Positions 15,471 through 24,349 of a stretch of DNA of 64,000 nt are shown here, one piece after another. Position 1 is the first letter of the stretch, and each line of letters begins with the position of its first letter. Under the pieces are notes generated by a model. That model worked only from the letters and a program-made list of their open reading frames with translations. It was not told the origin of the DNA and did not search any database. This stretch comes from Burkholderiales bacterium (GTDB lineage Bacteria; Pseudomonadota; Gammaproteobacteria; Burkholderiales; Casimicrobiaceae): assembly GCA_015075645.1 (NCBI GenBank), contig JABTUF010000001.1, forward strand, positions 558,001-622,000, given 5' to 3'. The position numbers and the translations under genes were made by a program.

Positions 15471-16502
15471 TCACCACGTGCGCAGCGGGAGCCTCTTCGT
15501 CCCCGCCGGTTCGACGACCGCTATCCCGGTGCCCTTGACCACGCCCTGGTCGTCGACGAGCCAGAGCCGGATCTTCGCGCTCTCGCCCGAAACGTCCTCG
15601 ACGCGGCTGAAGCTCGTCAGCGTCTCGTTCGGATACACCGCCCGGCGCTGGACGTTCTCGTAGGTGCCGATCCACCACGCGGGACCGAGGGATTCCTCGA
15701 GCGCCGCGACCATGGAGGACGCAAGCTGCGGGCCCGCCACGATGTTGCGTCCGCCGCCATACCGGTGCGCCTTCGCGAAGTCGGGGTCGAAGTGCGTGGG
15801 CGAGTATTCGTCGACCGCAGCGAGCCAGCCCATCATCGACATCCAGTCGAACGTCGGATGGCGCTTCACGTGCGTCACCTGCCCCGGCGCAAACGCGGTC
15901 GGCGCGTTCCGCGCCCCGATCCACGACGGCGCGACGTCATCCGCGGGAATGTCGACTCGACCCTCGTCGGGGGACGACAGGGTCCCGGATGCGCCGAAGT
16001 CGAGCGCAACGGCCTTGCGGACGAGGCGGGCGGCCAACTGGTTGCGCTGGTTGTACATGCGCCACTCGTCCGCGTAGAAGCGCATCTCGCCGTGGCGGCC
16101 CTTCCGGGTGTAGCTCGGCAGGATCGTCGCCGTGATCGCCAGCACGTCCCCGCTCAGGATCGGCTGGCAATAATAGAAGTCGTCGCCGGCGTGGAGCTGC
16201 GCGCGTCCCTCGGGCAGCCCCGTGATGATGGTCTGCTCGTAGACGCGGTAGGTGCTCGTATTGTTGTACAGGTAGAACAGGTACGCGTGCGGCGCCTCGA
16301 TGGGGTCGCGGCCGGCGCCCGTCGGCAGCCGCCAGGGCCGGGCCGCGCCGGATGCGTAGGACACCTGCTCGATCGACTTCGGATCGGCGGTGATGAGATA
16401 GGGCTCCGAGGTACGGCCGACGAAGGTGTCCGCGCGACCGCTCCGCGCGTAGTCCACCAGCAGGCTCGACACACCGGCCGTTTCCTTCCCCACGTAATGC
16501 AC
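15471..16502 (-). CDS. MaoC-type double-hotdog hydratase/dehydratase
   Basis: 343 residues with two hotdog halves: an N-terminal FAS1-type dehydratase region (EAPHAYLFYLYN, LHAGDDFYYCQPILSGD) and a C-terminal MaoC-like half (PSWIGARNAPTAFAPGQ, WLAAVDEYSPTHFDPDFAKAH). The family hydrates enoyl-CoA or dehydrates 3-hydroxyacyl-CoA. I do not see a full canonical D-x4-H MaoC motif, so activity is unproven. The GTG start has a strong GGAAGGAAG. It is first in the ligase/Bug operon. Confidence 0.7.
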   Translation of the reverse strand: MHYVGKETAGVSSLLVDYARSGRADTFVGRTSEPYLITADPKSIEQVSYASGAARPWRLPTGAGRDPIEAPHAYLFYLYNNTSTYRVYEQTIITGLPEGRAQLHAGDDFYYCQPILSGDVLAITATILPSYTRKGRHGEMRFYADEWRMYNQRNQLAARLVRKAVALDFGASGTLSSPDEGRVDIPADDVAPSWIGARNAPTAFAPGQVTHVKRHPTFDWMSMMGWLAAVDEYSPTHFDPDFAKAHRYGGGRNIVAGPQLASSMVAALEESLGPAWWIGTYENVQRRAVYPNETLTSFSRVEDVSGESAKIRLWLVDDQGVVKGTGIAVVEPAGTKRLPLRTW

Positions 16503-16574
16503 GTTGCTTCCTTCCGGAATCGAAGATCGGATGCCCGAGTTTACCCACCTCGTCCGACCCCGCTCCGTCGTTCC

Positions 16575-17003
16575 TTATCGAGCGGCTCGCTCCGCGTCGA
16601 CGAGATCGCGCGCCATCTTCTCCCGCAGTTCGGGCGACAGCGGCACCGAGCGTCGCGTCTCGAGCGAGGCCTGCACCAGCGTGAGCGTGGCGCGCAGGCG
16701 CACTTCGTCGGCGCAGCGCGCGGTGACGGCGATCCGGATCGACGCGTTGCCGATCCGCTCGACCGCGAGCTCGAACGCGAGGACGTCGCCGATCTGCGAC
16801 GGCTCGAGGAAGTCGCAGACGACGCGTCCCATCGGCACGCCGAGGCGGTCGTGCTGGTGCAGTTGCGAGAACGGGACGCCGAGCCTGCGTTCGAACCAGT
16901 CCTCGACCAGCTCGTTCATCAGCACGAAGTACTGCGGGTAGAACACGATCCCCGCGGGGTCGCAGTGATGGAACCGGATCGGTTTCTCGCTGACGAAGGC
17001 CAT
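16575..17003 (-). CDS. 4HBT-type acyl-CoA thioesterase (benzoyl-CoA thioesterase-like)
   Basis: 142 residues. The 4-hydroxybenzoyl-CoA thioesterase signature is present: FHHCDPAGIVFYPQYFVLMNELVEDWFE with the catalytic Asp. The box cluster of Azoarcus evansii contains a comparable small thioesterase shown to act on benzoyl-CoA, so a role in freeing CoA when benzoyl-CoA accumulates is likely. It is the last gene of the minus-strand transport/activation unit, 11 bases after the alpha/beta hydrolase. Confidence 0.85.
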   Translation of the reverse strand: MAFVSEKPIRFHHCDPAGIVFYPQYFVLMNELVEDWFERRLGVPFSQLHQHDRLGVPMGRVVCDFLEPSQIGDVLAFELAVERIGNASIRIAVTARCADEVRLRATLTLVQASLETRRSVPLSPELREKMARDLVDAERAAR

Positions 17004-17014
17004 CGCGGAGGTTC

Positions 17015-17776
17015 TCAGGGCAGGCGGTCGACGAACGCGACCAGCGCGTCGAGCACCGCCTGCGGCTGGTCGCGGTGCGGCGAGTGGCGGCAGTCGGCGA
17101 GGCGGACGAGCTCGGTGTCGGGGACGAGGCGCGCGATGCGCTCGACCTGTTCCATCGTACCGTACTCGTCGTCCTCTCCCTGGATCGCGAGCACCGGACA
17201 GCGCACGCCGCGCACCTCGTCCTCGATGTTCCAGGCGCGGAAGTCGGGGTGGAGCCAGATGTCGTTCCAGCCGGTGAACGCGCGATCGACGTCGTCGTGA
17301 TGGCGTGCGAGGCGCGCGCGCAGGTCGGTCGTGCGCCACGCGACCTTCGCCGCCTCGATGCTCGCGACCGACAGGTCCTCGACGATCACGTGCGGCGCCA
17401 TCAGCGCGAGACCGGCGACTGGGCGGCCCGCGGCGCCCGCGTGGATCAGCGCGATCGACGCGCCGTCGCTGTGACCGAGGAGGATCGGCCGCACGATCCC
17501 CAGCGCGTCGAGGAGCGAGGGCAGTACGGCGAGCGCCTCGTCGTGCATGTAGCGCACGCCGAACGGCAGCCGCGCCGGCGACGAGCGTCCGTAGCCCGCG
17601 CGCGAGTACACGACGACGTCGCGGCCGGTCGCGTGCGCGACACGGTGCGGGAAGTCCTTCCACATCGCGACCGAGCCCAGGCCCTCGTGGAGCATGACGA
17701 TCGGCGGGACCGCCGCTCGTCCCACGTCGATGCGCTCGACCTCGAGCCGCGCGCCCGGGAGTTCGACGAACGCCAT
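17015..17776 (-). CDS. Alpha/beta hydrolase
   Basis: 253 residues. LHEGLGSVAMW is the oxyanion region, GHSDGAS the nucleophile elbow, GEDDEYG the acid region and RHSPHRD the catalytic His. Similar PcaD-like hydrolases occur in box clusters, possibly acting on lactone or thioester side products. It starts four bases after the livF-type gene ends, so it belongs to the same transcript. The substrate is not known. Confidence 0.85.
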   Translation of the reverse strand: MAFVELPGARLEVERIDVGRAAVPPIVMLHEGLGSVAMWKDFPHRVAHATGRDVVVYSRAGYGRSSPARLPFGVRYMHDEALAVLPSLLDALGIVRPILLGHSDGASIALIHAGAAGRPVAGLALMAPHVIVEDLSVASIEAAKVAWRTTDLRARLARHHDDVDRAFTGWNDIWLHPDFRAWNIEDEVRGVRCPVLAIQGEDDEYGTMEQVERIARLVPDTELVRLADCRHSPHRDQPQAVLDALVAFVDRLP

Positions 17777-17780
17777 GGCA

Positions 17781-18494
17781 CTACACGCCGAGGAGCGCGG
17801 AGAGCGCCTGCGGCGCGGCGCGCGCCGTCGCGCCGTCGCACTCGTAGGCGACCTGTCCCTTGACCAGCACGACGTTCCGGTCGGTGATCGCGGTGACCTG
17901 CGCGTAGTTCTTGTCGACGATCACCGTCGCGATGCCCGAGGCGCGGATCTCGCCGACGATGCGCCAGATCTCCTTCGCGATCAGCGGCGCGAGGCCCTCG
18001 GTCGCCTCGTCGAGGATGAGGAGCGACGGGTTGGTCGCGAGCGCGCGTCCGATGGTGAGCATCTGCTGCTCGCCGCCGGAGAGCTGCGCGCCGCCGTGGC
18101 CGATCCGCTCGGCGAGCCGCGGAAAGGTCGAGAGCACGCGCTCGACCGTCCAGTCGCAGCGGCCGTCGGGCGCCGGGCGCGCGGCCATCTGCAGGTTCTC
18201 GAGCACCGTGAGGTTCGGGAAGATGCCGCGCCCTTCCGGGACGTAGGCGATGCCCTGGCGCGTGATGCGGTACGTCGGCCAGCCGCGCACGTCGAACCCG
18301 CGCACGCGCACCGTGCCGCTGCGCGGGGGCACGAGGCCCAGCATGCTGCGGATGAGCGTGGTCTTCCCCATGCCGTTGCGGCCCATGAGTCCGACCGATT
18401 CGCCCTCGTGCACCGCGAAGTCGACGCCGTGCAGCACGTGGCTCGCGCCGTAGTAGGCGTGCAGCTCGTTCGCGCGCAGCAGCACGTCAGCCAT
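17781..18494 (-). CDS. livF: Branched-chain amino acid-type ABC transporter ATPase (LivF)
   Basis: 237 residues. Walker A GRNGMGKTTL, signature QLSGGEQQML, Walker B LLILDEATEGLAP and TVRVRGFDVRG are typical of LivF. It pairs with the LivG-type ATPase to power uptake. The context (benzoate-CoA ligase, box genes) suggests an aromatic acid such as benzoate rather than amino acids. The start overlaps the livG-type gene by eight bases. Confidence 0.9.
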   Translation of the reverse strand: MADVLLRANELHAYYGASHVLHGVDFAVHEGESVGLMGRNGMGKTTLIRSMLGLVPPRSGTVRVRGFDVRGWPTYRITRQGIAYVPEGRGIFPNLTVLENLQMAARPAPDGRCDWTVERVLSTFPRLAERIGHGGAQLSGGEQQMLTIGRALATNPSLLILDEATEGLAPLIAKEIWRIVGEIRASGIATVIVDKNYAQVTAITDRNVVLVKGQVAYECDGATARAAPQALSALLGV

Positions 18495-19296
18495 GGTCGC
18501 CGTGCCCGAGGTAGGCTCGCCGCACCTCCGCGCTCGCGCGGATCTCGCCCGGGGTGCCCGACTGCAGCACCTGTCCGTTCAGCATCACGGTGATCACGTC
18601 GGCGAGCGCGAACACCGCGTCCATGTCGTGCTCGACCAGCAGGATCGCGTGCGTCGCCGCGAGGCGCTTCAGCAGCGCGACCATGCGGGCGGACTCCTCG
18701 GCGCCCATGCCGGCGAGCGGCTCGTCGAGGAGCAGCACCTCCGGCCGGGTCGCGAGCACCATCGCGATCTCGAGCTGGCGCTGCTCGCCGTGCGACAGCG
18801 CGCCGGCCTGTCGCTCCGTCCCCTCCTCGAGACCCGCGAGCGCGAGACCGTGCCGCGCCCGCTCGCACGAACCCGCGTCGCGCTCGGCATCGCTCGCGAC
18901 CGCCCAGGGCCGCGGGTCGCGCGACTGCGCGGCGAGCCGCGCGTTCTCGAACACGGTGAATCCGGGGAAGATGTTGGTCTTCTGGTAGCTTCGGCCGATG
19001 CCCCGGCGCGAGCGCCGCTCCGGCGAGAGGTGCGCGATCTCCTCGCCCTTCAGCCGGATGCTGCCGGCGGTCGGCCTGAGGTCGCCCGACAGCAGGTTGA
19101 TGAGCGTCGACTTCCCGGCTCCGTTCGGACCCAGCAGCGCGTGCAGCTGGCCGTGCTCGAGCGCGATCGCCACGCCGTCGCAGGCCGCGAGTCCGCCGAA
19201 GCGGCGCGTGAGGCCCCTCGCTTCGAGCAGCACGGCACCCCTCGCCGCGCGCTCTGCGCGCCCCGGCCCGGCGTTCGCGGCGGACGGGTCAGACAT
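18487..19296 (-). CDS. livG: Branched-chain amino acid-type ABC transporter ATPase (LivG)
   Basis: 269 residues. Walker A GPNGAGKSTL, the LivG insert GIGRSYQKTNIFPGFTVFEN, signature ALSHGEQRQLEI (a His in place of the usual Gly) and Walker B VLLLDEPLAGM. Residues 1-25 are an Ala/Arg-rich extension not usual in the family. It overlaps the livM-type gene by eight bases. Inferred role: benzoate or related aromatic acid import. Confidence 0.9.
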   Translation of the reverse strand: MSDPSAANAGPGRAERAARGAVLLEARGLTRRFGGLAACDGVAIALEHGQLHALLGPNGAGKSTLINLLSGDLRPTAGSIRLKGEEIAHLSPERRSRRGIGRSYQKTNIFPGFTVFENARLAAQSRDPRPWAVASDAERDAGSCERARHGLALAGLEEGTERQAGALSHGEQRQLEIAMVLATRPEVLLLDEPLAGMGAEESARMVALLKRLAATHAILLVEHDMDAVFALADVITVMLNGQVLQSGTPGEIRASAEVRRAYLGHGDHG

Positions 19297-20251
19297 CGCG
19301 CACTCCGCCGAACAGGCTGCGCCGCACGCGACGGGTGAGGTGGCCGAGTCCTCCGGGCATGAACAGCACGATCAGCACGATCGAGATGCCGAGCCAGAGT
19401 TGCCAGTGGCGCGTGAGCGTGCTGAACAGCTCGTGCAGGAGGGTCAGCGCGAACGCGCCGACGATCGGCCCGTAGGGCGTGCCGGCGCCGCCGAGGATCA
19501 CCATCAGCAGCACGTTGCCGGACTGGTGCCACGACAGGATCTCGGGGTTGACGAATCCGCTCTGGGCCGCGAGCAGCCAGCCGGCGAGGCCCGCGAGCGC
19601 GCCGGCGAGCGTGAACGCCGCGAGTTTGTACGCGGTCACCGGGAACCCGAGCGCGCGCATCCGCTGCTCGTTCGCGCGGATGCCCTGCAGCGCGCGCCCG
19701 AACGGCGAGCGCAGCAGGAGCTGCAGGAACAGGAACACCGCGACCAGCACGGCGAGGACGACGTAGTAGACGTGCAGCGGCCGATCGAGGTCGAACGGCG
19801 CGTAGCCGGCGATCGACGCGTCGGGCTTGACGTTCACGTAGCGGCCGTCCGAGCCGCCGCCGAAGTCCGTATCGTGGAAGACGAAGTAGAACATCTGCGC
19901 GAACGCGAGCGTCACCATGATGAAGTAGATGCCGCGCGTGCGGAGCACGAAGATGCCGACGACGAACGCGCAGGCCGCGGCCGCCAGGACCGCGATGCCC
20001 AGCGAACTCCACATGCCCGCCGCCTCGGCCTTCGGCGACAGGATCGCGAGCGCGTACGCGCCGACGCCGAAGTACGCGGCATGGCCGAAGCTCACGAGCC
20101 CGGTCCAGCCGACGAGCAGGTCGAGCGACAGCGCGAAGATCGCCATGATCATGATCTTCGTCGTCAGTTCGACGTAGAACCCCGCCCCGGAAAGCGGGAA
20201 GAGCGCGACCAGCAGCAGCGCGGCGAGCGGAGCGAGGTGGCGGCGCGGCAT
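19289..20251 (-). CDS. livM: Branched-chain amino acid-type ABC permease (LivM)
   Basis: 320 residues, about nine membrane helices. LVGWTGLVSFGHAAYFGVGAY and GGAGTPYGPIVGAFALTLLHE are LivM signatures. Second permease of the aromatic-acid uptake system; it follows the livH-type gene by four bases. Confidence 0.92.
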   Translation of the reverse strand: MPRRHLAPLAALLLVALFPLSGAGFYVELTTKIMIMAIFALSLDLLVGWTGLVSFGHAAYFGVGAYALAILSPKAEAAGMWSSLGIAVLAAAACAFVVGIFVLRTRGIYFIMVTLAFAQMFYFVFHDTDFGGGSDGRYVNVKPDASIAGYAPFDLDRPLHVYYVVLAVLVAVFLFLQLLLRSPFGRALQGIRANEQRMRALGFPVTAYKLAAFTLAGALAGLAGWLLAAQSGFVNPEILSWHQSGNVLLMVILGGAGTPYGPIVGAFALTLLHELFSTLTRHWQLWLGISIVLIVLFMPGGLGHLTRRVRRSLFGGVRDV

Positions 20252-20255
20252 CGGG

Positions 20256-21116
20256 TCAGGCGCGGCGGAACAGCCCCTCGGGCCGCCACAGCAGGATCGC
20301 GGCCATCAGCAGGTAGACGGCGATGCCCGCGTAGTCGGGAAAGAACACCTTGCCGAAAGTGTCCGCGAACCCGATCAGGAGCGCCGCGGCGAGTGCGCCC
20401 CACACCGACCCGATCCCGCCGATCACGACGACGACGAAGCAGATGATCAGCACCTGCTGGCCCATGCCCGGGTACACCGACGACACCGGCGCCGCGAGCA
20501 TCCCGGCGAACGCCGCGAGCGCGACGCCGAGCGCGAACACGAGCCGGAACACGAGGTTCACGTTGACGCCCAGCACGCCGACCATCTCGCGGTTCGAGGC
20601 GCCGGCCCGGATCATCATGCCGAGCCGCGTGCGCTGGATCAGCAGGTACATGGCGCCGGCGATCGCGAGGCACACCGCCGACATCACCAGCCGGTAGACC
20701 GGGTAGGTCATCGTATCGCCGAGCGCGATCGAGCCGCCGAAGACCGCGGGCACCGGCACGCCGTGCACGTCGTTGCCGACGACGATGCTGCGCAGCTCCT
20801 CGAAGATCAGGATGAGGCCGTAGGTCAGCAGCACCTGCTCGAGGTGGTCGCGTCGGTACAGGTGCGAGAACAGGGCCCATTCGAGGACGAGCCCGAGGAT
20901 CACCGAGAGCACGATGCCGAGGACCATCGCGACCGCGAGGCTGCCGGTGAGCGAGGACAGCGTGAACGCCATGTACGCGCCGATCATGTAGAAGCTGCCG
21001 TGCGCGAGGTTGATGATCCCCATGATCCCGAAGATCAGCGTCAGTCCGCTCGCGACGAGGAACAGCAGCAGCCCGTATTGCAGGGCGTTCAGCAGCTGGA
21101 TCGCGAAGATCGACAC
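20256..21116 (-). CDS. livH: Branched-chain amino acid-type ABC permease (LivH)
   Basis: 286 residues, about eight helices. QLLNALQYGLLLFLVASGLTLIFGIMGIINLAHGSFYMIGAY is the N-terminal signature, and VVVIGGIGSVWGALAAALLIG the C-terminal one. The start is GTG 21116. No Shine-Dalgarno sequence precedes it; instead a CAACTG heptad tract ends four bases upstream. The livK-type gene is separated from it by a 371-base gap with an attenuator-like hairpin, so permease expression is probably set below that of the binding protein. Confidence 0.9.
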   Translation of the reverse strand: MSIFAIQLLNALQYGLLLFLVASGLTLIFGIMGIINLAHGSFYMIGAYMAFTLSSLTGSLAVAMVLGIVLSVILGLVLEWALFSHLYRRDHLEQVLLTYGLILIFEELRSIVVGNDVHGVPVPAVFGGSIALGDTMTYPVYRLVMSAVCLAIAGAMYLLIQRTRLGMMIRAGASNREMVGVLGVNVNLVFRLVFALGVALAAFAGMLAAPVSSVYPGMGQQVLIICFVVVVIGGIGSVWGALAAALLIGFADTFGKVFFPDYAGIAVYLLMAAILLWRPEGLFRRA

Positions 21117-21120
21117 GGTT

Positions 21121-21486
21121 TCAGTTGTCGGTTGACAGTTGTCAGTTGACAGTAGCGACGGTGTTTCCGGTGGCGGCGCATTGAGCGCCGGGGTCAGTTG
21201 ACAGTTGACAGTTGGCAGTGGCGGCGGTGTTTACGGTGGCGGCGCATCGAGCGCCGTTGTGGGGTTCCTGCGGGTCAGACCCAGGAACAAGCCGCCGCGG
21301 ATCCCCAACGTCCGACGGCCGCACCTGGCGCCCCTGCCCGGCCGGTATTGTTCCTGCCCGCCGCCCGAAAAACAACGGGGCGCGGCAGCGTTTCCGCCCC
21401 GCGCCCCGCTTGCTTGCCGCCAGCCGCCGGCTTCCGACTGCCGCCGGCTACCAACTGACAACTGTCAACTGACAACTGTCAACTGA
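21121..21486. repeat. Heptad/hairpin composite repeat, locus A
   Basis: The livK-livH gap is bounded by opposed heptad tracts: TCAGTTG/ACAGTTG units at 21121-21155 and 21194-21221, and CAACTGA/CAACTGT units, five in a row, at 21452-21486. Two CGGCGC-ATYGA-GCGCCG hairpins lie at 21174-21190 and 21240-21256, each just inside a tract. The outer tracts are inverted relative to each other, like a small inverted-repeat element. Related copies lie at 44612-44848 and 57970-58038. Short open frames here are repeat-derived. Confidence 0.8.
21367..21407 (-). terminator. Attenuator/terminator after the livK-type gene
   Basis: Read on the minus strand: GGGGCGCGG stem, short GC-rich loop region, CCGCGCCCC, then GTTGTTTTTC. 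A nine-bp stem and T-rich tail about 80 bases after the livK stop. It would reduce read-through into livHMGF. Confidence 0.6.
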
Positions 21487-21487
21487 A

Positions 21488-22660
21488 TCACATCTTGCAT
21501 CCGCGCGCCGGATCCTCGTAGCCCTTGATCGCGACGCCGATCGCCTTGTTCTGCTTGCCGACCACCTGGCGCAGGTAGTAGTCCTGGATCGGGTTGTTCG
21601 CGCGCGAGAGCGAGAACGGGCCGCGCGGGCTGTCGAGCTTCGCCCCGTGCATCGCCTTGACGAGCGCGTCGCGCTTGCTCATGTCGCCGCCGACCGCCTT
21701 GGTGCCGGCCGCGAGGAGCTGGCCGGCATCGTAGCCCTGCATCGCGTAGACATCGGGCTCGACGTTGTACGCCTTCCTGTAGGCGGCCCGGAACGCGTTG
21801 TTCTTCGGATTGTCGAGCTGGTCGGCGTAGTGCAGCGTGGTCAGGAGTCCGTCCGCCGCCGCGCCCTGCGCTTCCAGCGTGCCGTCGGTGAGGAAGCCCG
21901 GCCCGAGCAGCGGGATCGTCTTGCGCAGGCCGGCCGCGTCGTAGTCCTTGACCAGCTTGACCGCGCCACCGCCGGCGAAGAACACGTACACCGCGTCCGG
22001 CTTCAACGCCGCGATCTCGGTCAGGAACGGCTGGAACTCGACGTTGGGGAACGGCAGCGTCATTTCCTTGATGACCTTGCCGCCGCCCTTCTCGAACGCT
22101 TCCTTGAAGCCGCCGACCGACTGTTCGCCGGCCGCGTACTTCCAGGTGAGCGTCACGACCCGCTTGTAGCCCTTGTCGGCCGCGACCTTGCCCATCGCGT
22201 ATCCGGGCGCCGAGTTGGTGAACGACGTGCGGAAGATGTTGGGCGCGCACATCGCCCCGGTGATCGAGTCCTCGCCCGCGTTCGGGATGATGAGGAGCGT
22301 GTTGTTGTCCCGCGCCGCCTTCGCCATCGCCATCGCGACACCCGAGTGCACGGTGCCGACGACGACGTCGACCTGGTCGCGCTTGATGAGCTTGTTGACG
22401 TTCTCGGGGGCCTTCGCCGGATCCGACTCGTCGTCGACGGTGAAGTACTCGATGTCGCGGCCGCCGAGCTTGCCGCCGTTCTCCGCGATCGCGAGCTTGA
22501 AGCCGTTGGTGATCGCGTTGCCGAGCGCCGCGTAGGTGCCGGTGTAGGGCAGCATGAAGCCGACCTTCACCTTGGCCTGCGCGAACGCGGGGCCCGCGGC
22601 GAGCGCGAGCGCGCCCGCGAGCGCGCACGCGACGCGCGTCAACTGCATCCGGTAGGTCAT
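21488..22660 (-). CDS. Periplasmic substrate-binding protein of the Liv-type ABC transporter
   Basis: 390 residues with a signal peptide ending AAGPAFAQA. Peripla_BP_6 family: KVGFMLPYTGTYAALGNAITNGFKLAIAENGG, GTVHSGVAMAMAKAARDNNTLLIIPNAGED. Such receptors in aromatic clusters bind benzoate-like ligands. The ATG at 22660 is preceded by an excellent AGGAGGAGGAG. It follows the benzoate-CoA ligase gene by 49 bases on the same strand. Ligand identity is inferred from context. Confidence 0.9.
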   Translation of the reverse strand: MTYRMQLTRVACALAGALALAAGPAFAQAKVKVGFMLPYTGTYAALGNAITNGFKLAIAENGGKLGGRDIEYFTVDDESDPAKAPENVNKLIKRDQVDVVVGTVHSGVAMAMAKAARDNNTLLIIPNAGEDSITGAMCAPNIFRTSFTNSAPGYAMGKVAADKGYKRVVTLTWKYAAGEQSVGGFKEAFEKGGGKVIKEMTLPFPNVEFQPFLTEIAALKPDAVYVFFAGGGAVKLVKDYDAAGLRKTIPLLGPGFLTDGTLEAQGAAADGLLTTLHYADQLDNPKNNAFRAAYRKAYNVEPDVYAMQGYDAGQLLAAGTKAVGGDMSKRDALVKAMHGAKLDSPRGPFSLSRANNPIQDYYLRQVVGKQNKAIGVAIKGYEDPARGCKM

Positions 22661-22709
22661 CGTCTCCTCCTCCTGTCGTCGTGGATCGCCGCCCGGGCCG
22701 GGACGCCGG

Positions 22710-24323
22710 TCAGCCGAGTCTCGCCCGCAGCTTGAAGCGCTGGATCTTCCCGGTCGCCGTCTTCGGCAGTTCGTCCAGGAACTCGATCCAGCGCGGGTAC
22801 TTGTACGGAGCCAGTTGCAATTTAACATGCTGCCGCAGTTCGTCGGCCAGCGCATCGCCCCGGGTCGCGCCCGGCTTCAGCACCACGTAGGCCATCGGTT
22901 TCACCAGGCGGTCCTCGTCCTCGCGCCCGACCACGGCGGCCTCCAGAACCGCCTCGTGCGTGACCAGCGCGGACTCGACCTCGACCGGCGACACGTAGAT
23001 GCCGCCGACCTTCAGCATGTCGTCGGTCCGCCCCGCATAGACGTAGCGTCCGTCCTCCGGGTCGATCCGGTACTTGTCGCCGCTGCGCGTCCACTCGCCC
23101 TGGAAGGTCGCTCGCGACTTGTCGCGGTTGTTCCAGTACGCCATCGCCGAGGTGGGCCCCGCGACCTGCAGCTCCCCGACCTCGCCCGCCGGTACCGGAG
23201 CCCCCTGGTCGTCGACGATGCGCAGTCCGTAGCCGGGAACCGGGCGCCCGCTCGTGCCGTAGCGCACGTCACCGGGCCGGTTCGACAGGAAGACGTGCAG
23301 CATCTCGGTCGAGCCGATGCCGTCGAGCACGTCGACGCCGAAGTGGTCGCGGAAGCGCCGCCCGATGTGCTCGGGCAGCGCCTCGCCCGCCGAGGTCGCG
23401 ATGCGCATGGCCACGGCGTCCCGGGGCGGCAGGTTGGGGCTCGCGAGCATCGCCGCGAACAGCGTCGGCACGCCGTAGAACACGGTCGGGCGTCGCTCGA
23501 CGAGCCGCTTGAACACCGCGTCGGGCGTCGGGCGCTCCGCCATCAGGATCGTGGTCGTGCCGAAGGCGAGCGTGTAGGTGAGCGCGTTGCCCAGCCCGTA
23601 GGCGAAGAAGAGTTTCGCCGCCGAGAACAGCACGTCGTCCTCGCGGACCCCGACGACCGGACCGCCGTGCAGGTACGCCGTGGTGATCATGCTCGACTGC
23701 ACGTGCATCGTGCCCTTCGGCGCGCCGGTCGAGCCCGACGAGTAGAGCCAGAAGCACACGTCGTCGCGCGTCGTGGCGACCGGGTCGAACGCGTCCCGCC
23801 CGCCGGCGAGAAACGCCGCGAAGTCGATCGCGCCCGGCGGGAGATCGGCCGCCGCGGCGCCCGACACGATGACCTGGCGCAGCGTGGGAATCGCCCCGAG
23901 CAGCGGGCGGAACGCCGGGACGAGCGCCGCCGACACCACGAGCGTGCCCGCGCGGCTGTCGCGCAGCATGAACTCGTAGTCGTGCGTCGTGAGGAGCGTG
24001 TTGGCGGCGATCGGGACCACGCCGGCCTTGATGCTGCCGAGGAACGCGGTCGGGAAGTCGATCGTGTCGAGGAGACACACGAGCACGCGCTCCTCCGGCC
24101 GCACGCCCAGCGCACCGAGCGCGCTCGCGAACCGGTCGACGCGGACCGCGAGTTCGCCGTAGGTCGTCGGCCCGCGATCGTCGATGTACGCCACCTTCGC
24201 GGCGCGACCCGCCTTCAGGTTGCGCTCGATGAGGTCGTGCGCCGCGTTGTAGATGCGCGGAATCTCGATCCGCGGCGCCTCGCCGCCGGTCTCGACGCGC
24301 GACAGTCCGGGTCGTTCGGTCAT
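22710..24323 (-). CDS. bclA: Benzoate-CoA ligase
   Basis: 537 residues of the benzoate-CoA ligase family (BclA/BadA). RIYNAAHDLIERNLKAGRAAKVAYID opens the fold, YSSGSTGAPKGTMH is the AMP loop, GIGSTEMLHVFLSN the A5 motif typical of aryl ligases, RSGDKYRIDPEDGRYVYAGRTDDMLKVGGIYVSP the hinge, and TATGKIQRFKLR holds the catalytic Lys. It converts benzoate, ATP and CoA to benzoyl-CoA, the substrate of BoxAB and the ligand expected for BoxR. ATG 24323 begins the conserved region. Confidence 0.92.
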   Translation of the reverse strand: MTERPGLSRVETGGEAPRIEIPRIYNAAHDLIERNLKAGRAAKVAYIDDRGPTTYGELAVRVDRFASALGALGVRPEERVLVCLLDTIDFPTAFLGSIKAGVVPIAANTLLTTHDYEFMLRDSRAGTLVVSAALVPAFRPLLGAIPTLRQVIVSGAAAADLPPGAIDFAAFLAGGRDAFDPVATTRDDVCFWLYSSGSTGAPKGTMHVQSSMITTAYLHGGPVVGVREDDVLFSAAKLFFAYGLGNALTYTLAFGTTTILMAERPTPDAVFKRLVERRPTVFYGVPTLFAAMLASPNLPPRDAVAMRIATSAGEALPEHIGRRFRDHFGVDVLDGIGSTEMLHVFLSNRPGDVRYGTSGRPVPGYGLRIVDDQGAPVPAGEVGELQVAGPTSAMAYWNNRDKSRATFQGEWTRSGDKYRIDPEDGRYVYAGRTDDMLKVGGIYVSPVEVESALVTHEAVLEAAVVGREDEDRLVKPMAYVVLKPGATRGDALADELRQHVKLQLAPYKYPRWIEFLDELPKTATGKIQRFKLRARLG

Positions 24324-24349
24324 CGTCGTTTCGCGCGGTGGCGAAGGCG

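Noticed and set aside
16575..17663. 362-residue minus-strand frame spanning the thioesterase and alpha/beta hydrolase
   Set aside because: Only the last 142 residues match a family; the first part is a shifted-frame shadow of the hydrolase.
21121..21155. Heptad tract as an FNR-type site
   Set aside because: TTGACAGTTGTCAG resembles TTGA-N6-TCAA with one mismatch, but this follows from the repeat unit itself and recurs wherever the tract occurs.
21142..21486. Several short open frames on both strands
   Set aside because: They are translations of the heptad and hairpin repeats and start or stop within the tracts.
21452..21486. Heptad tract read as a CRISPR or telomere-like array
   Set aside because: The unit is seven bases with no spacers, and copies are scattered at gene starts.
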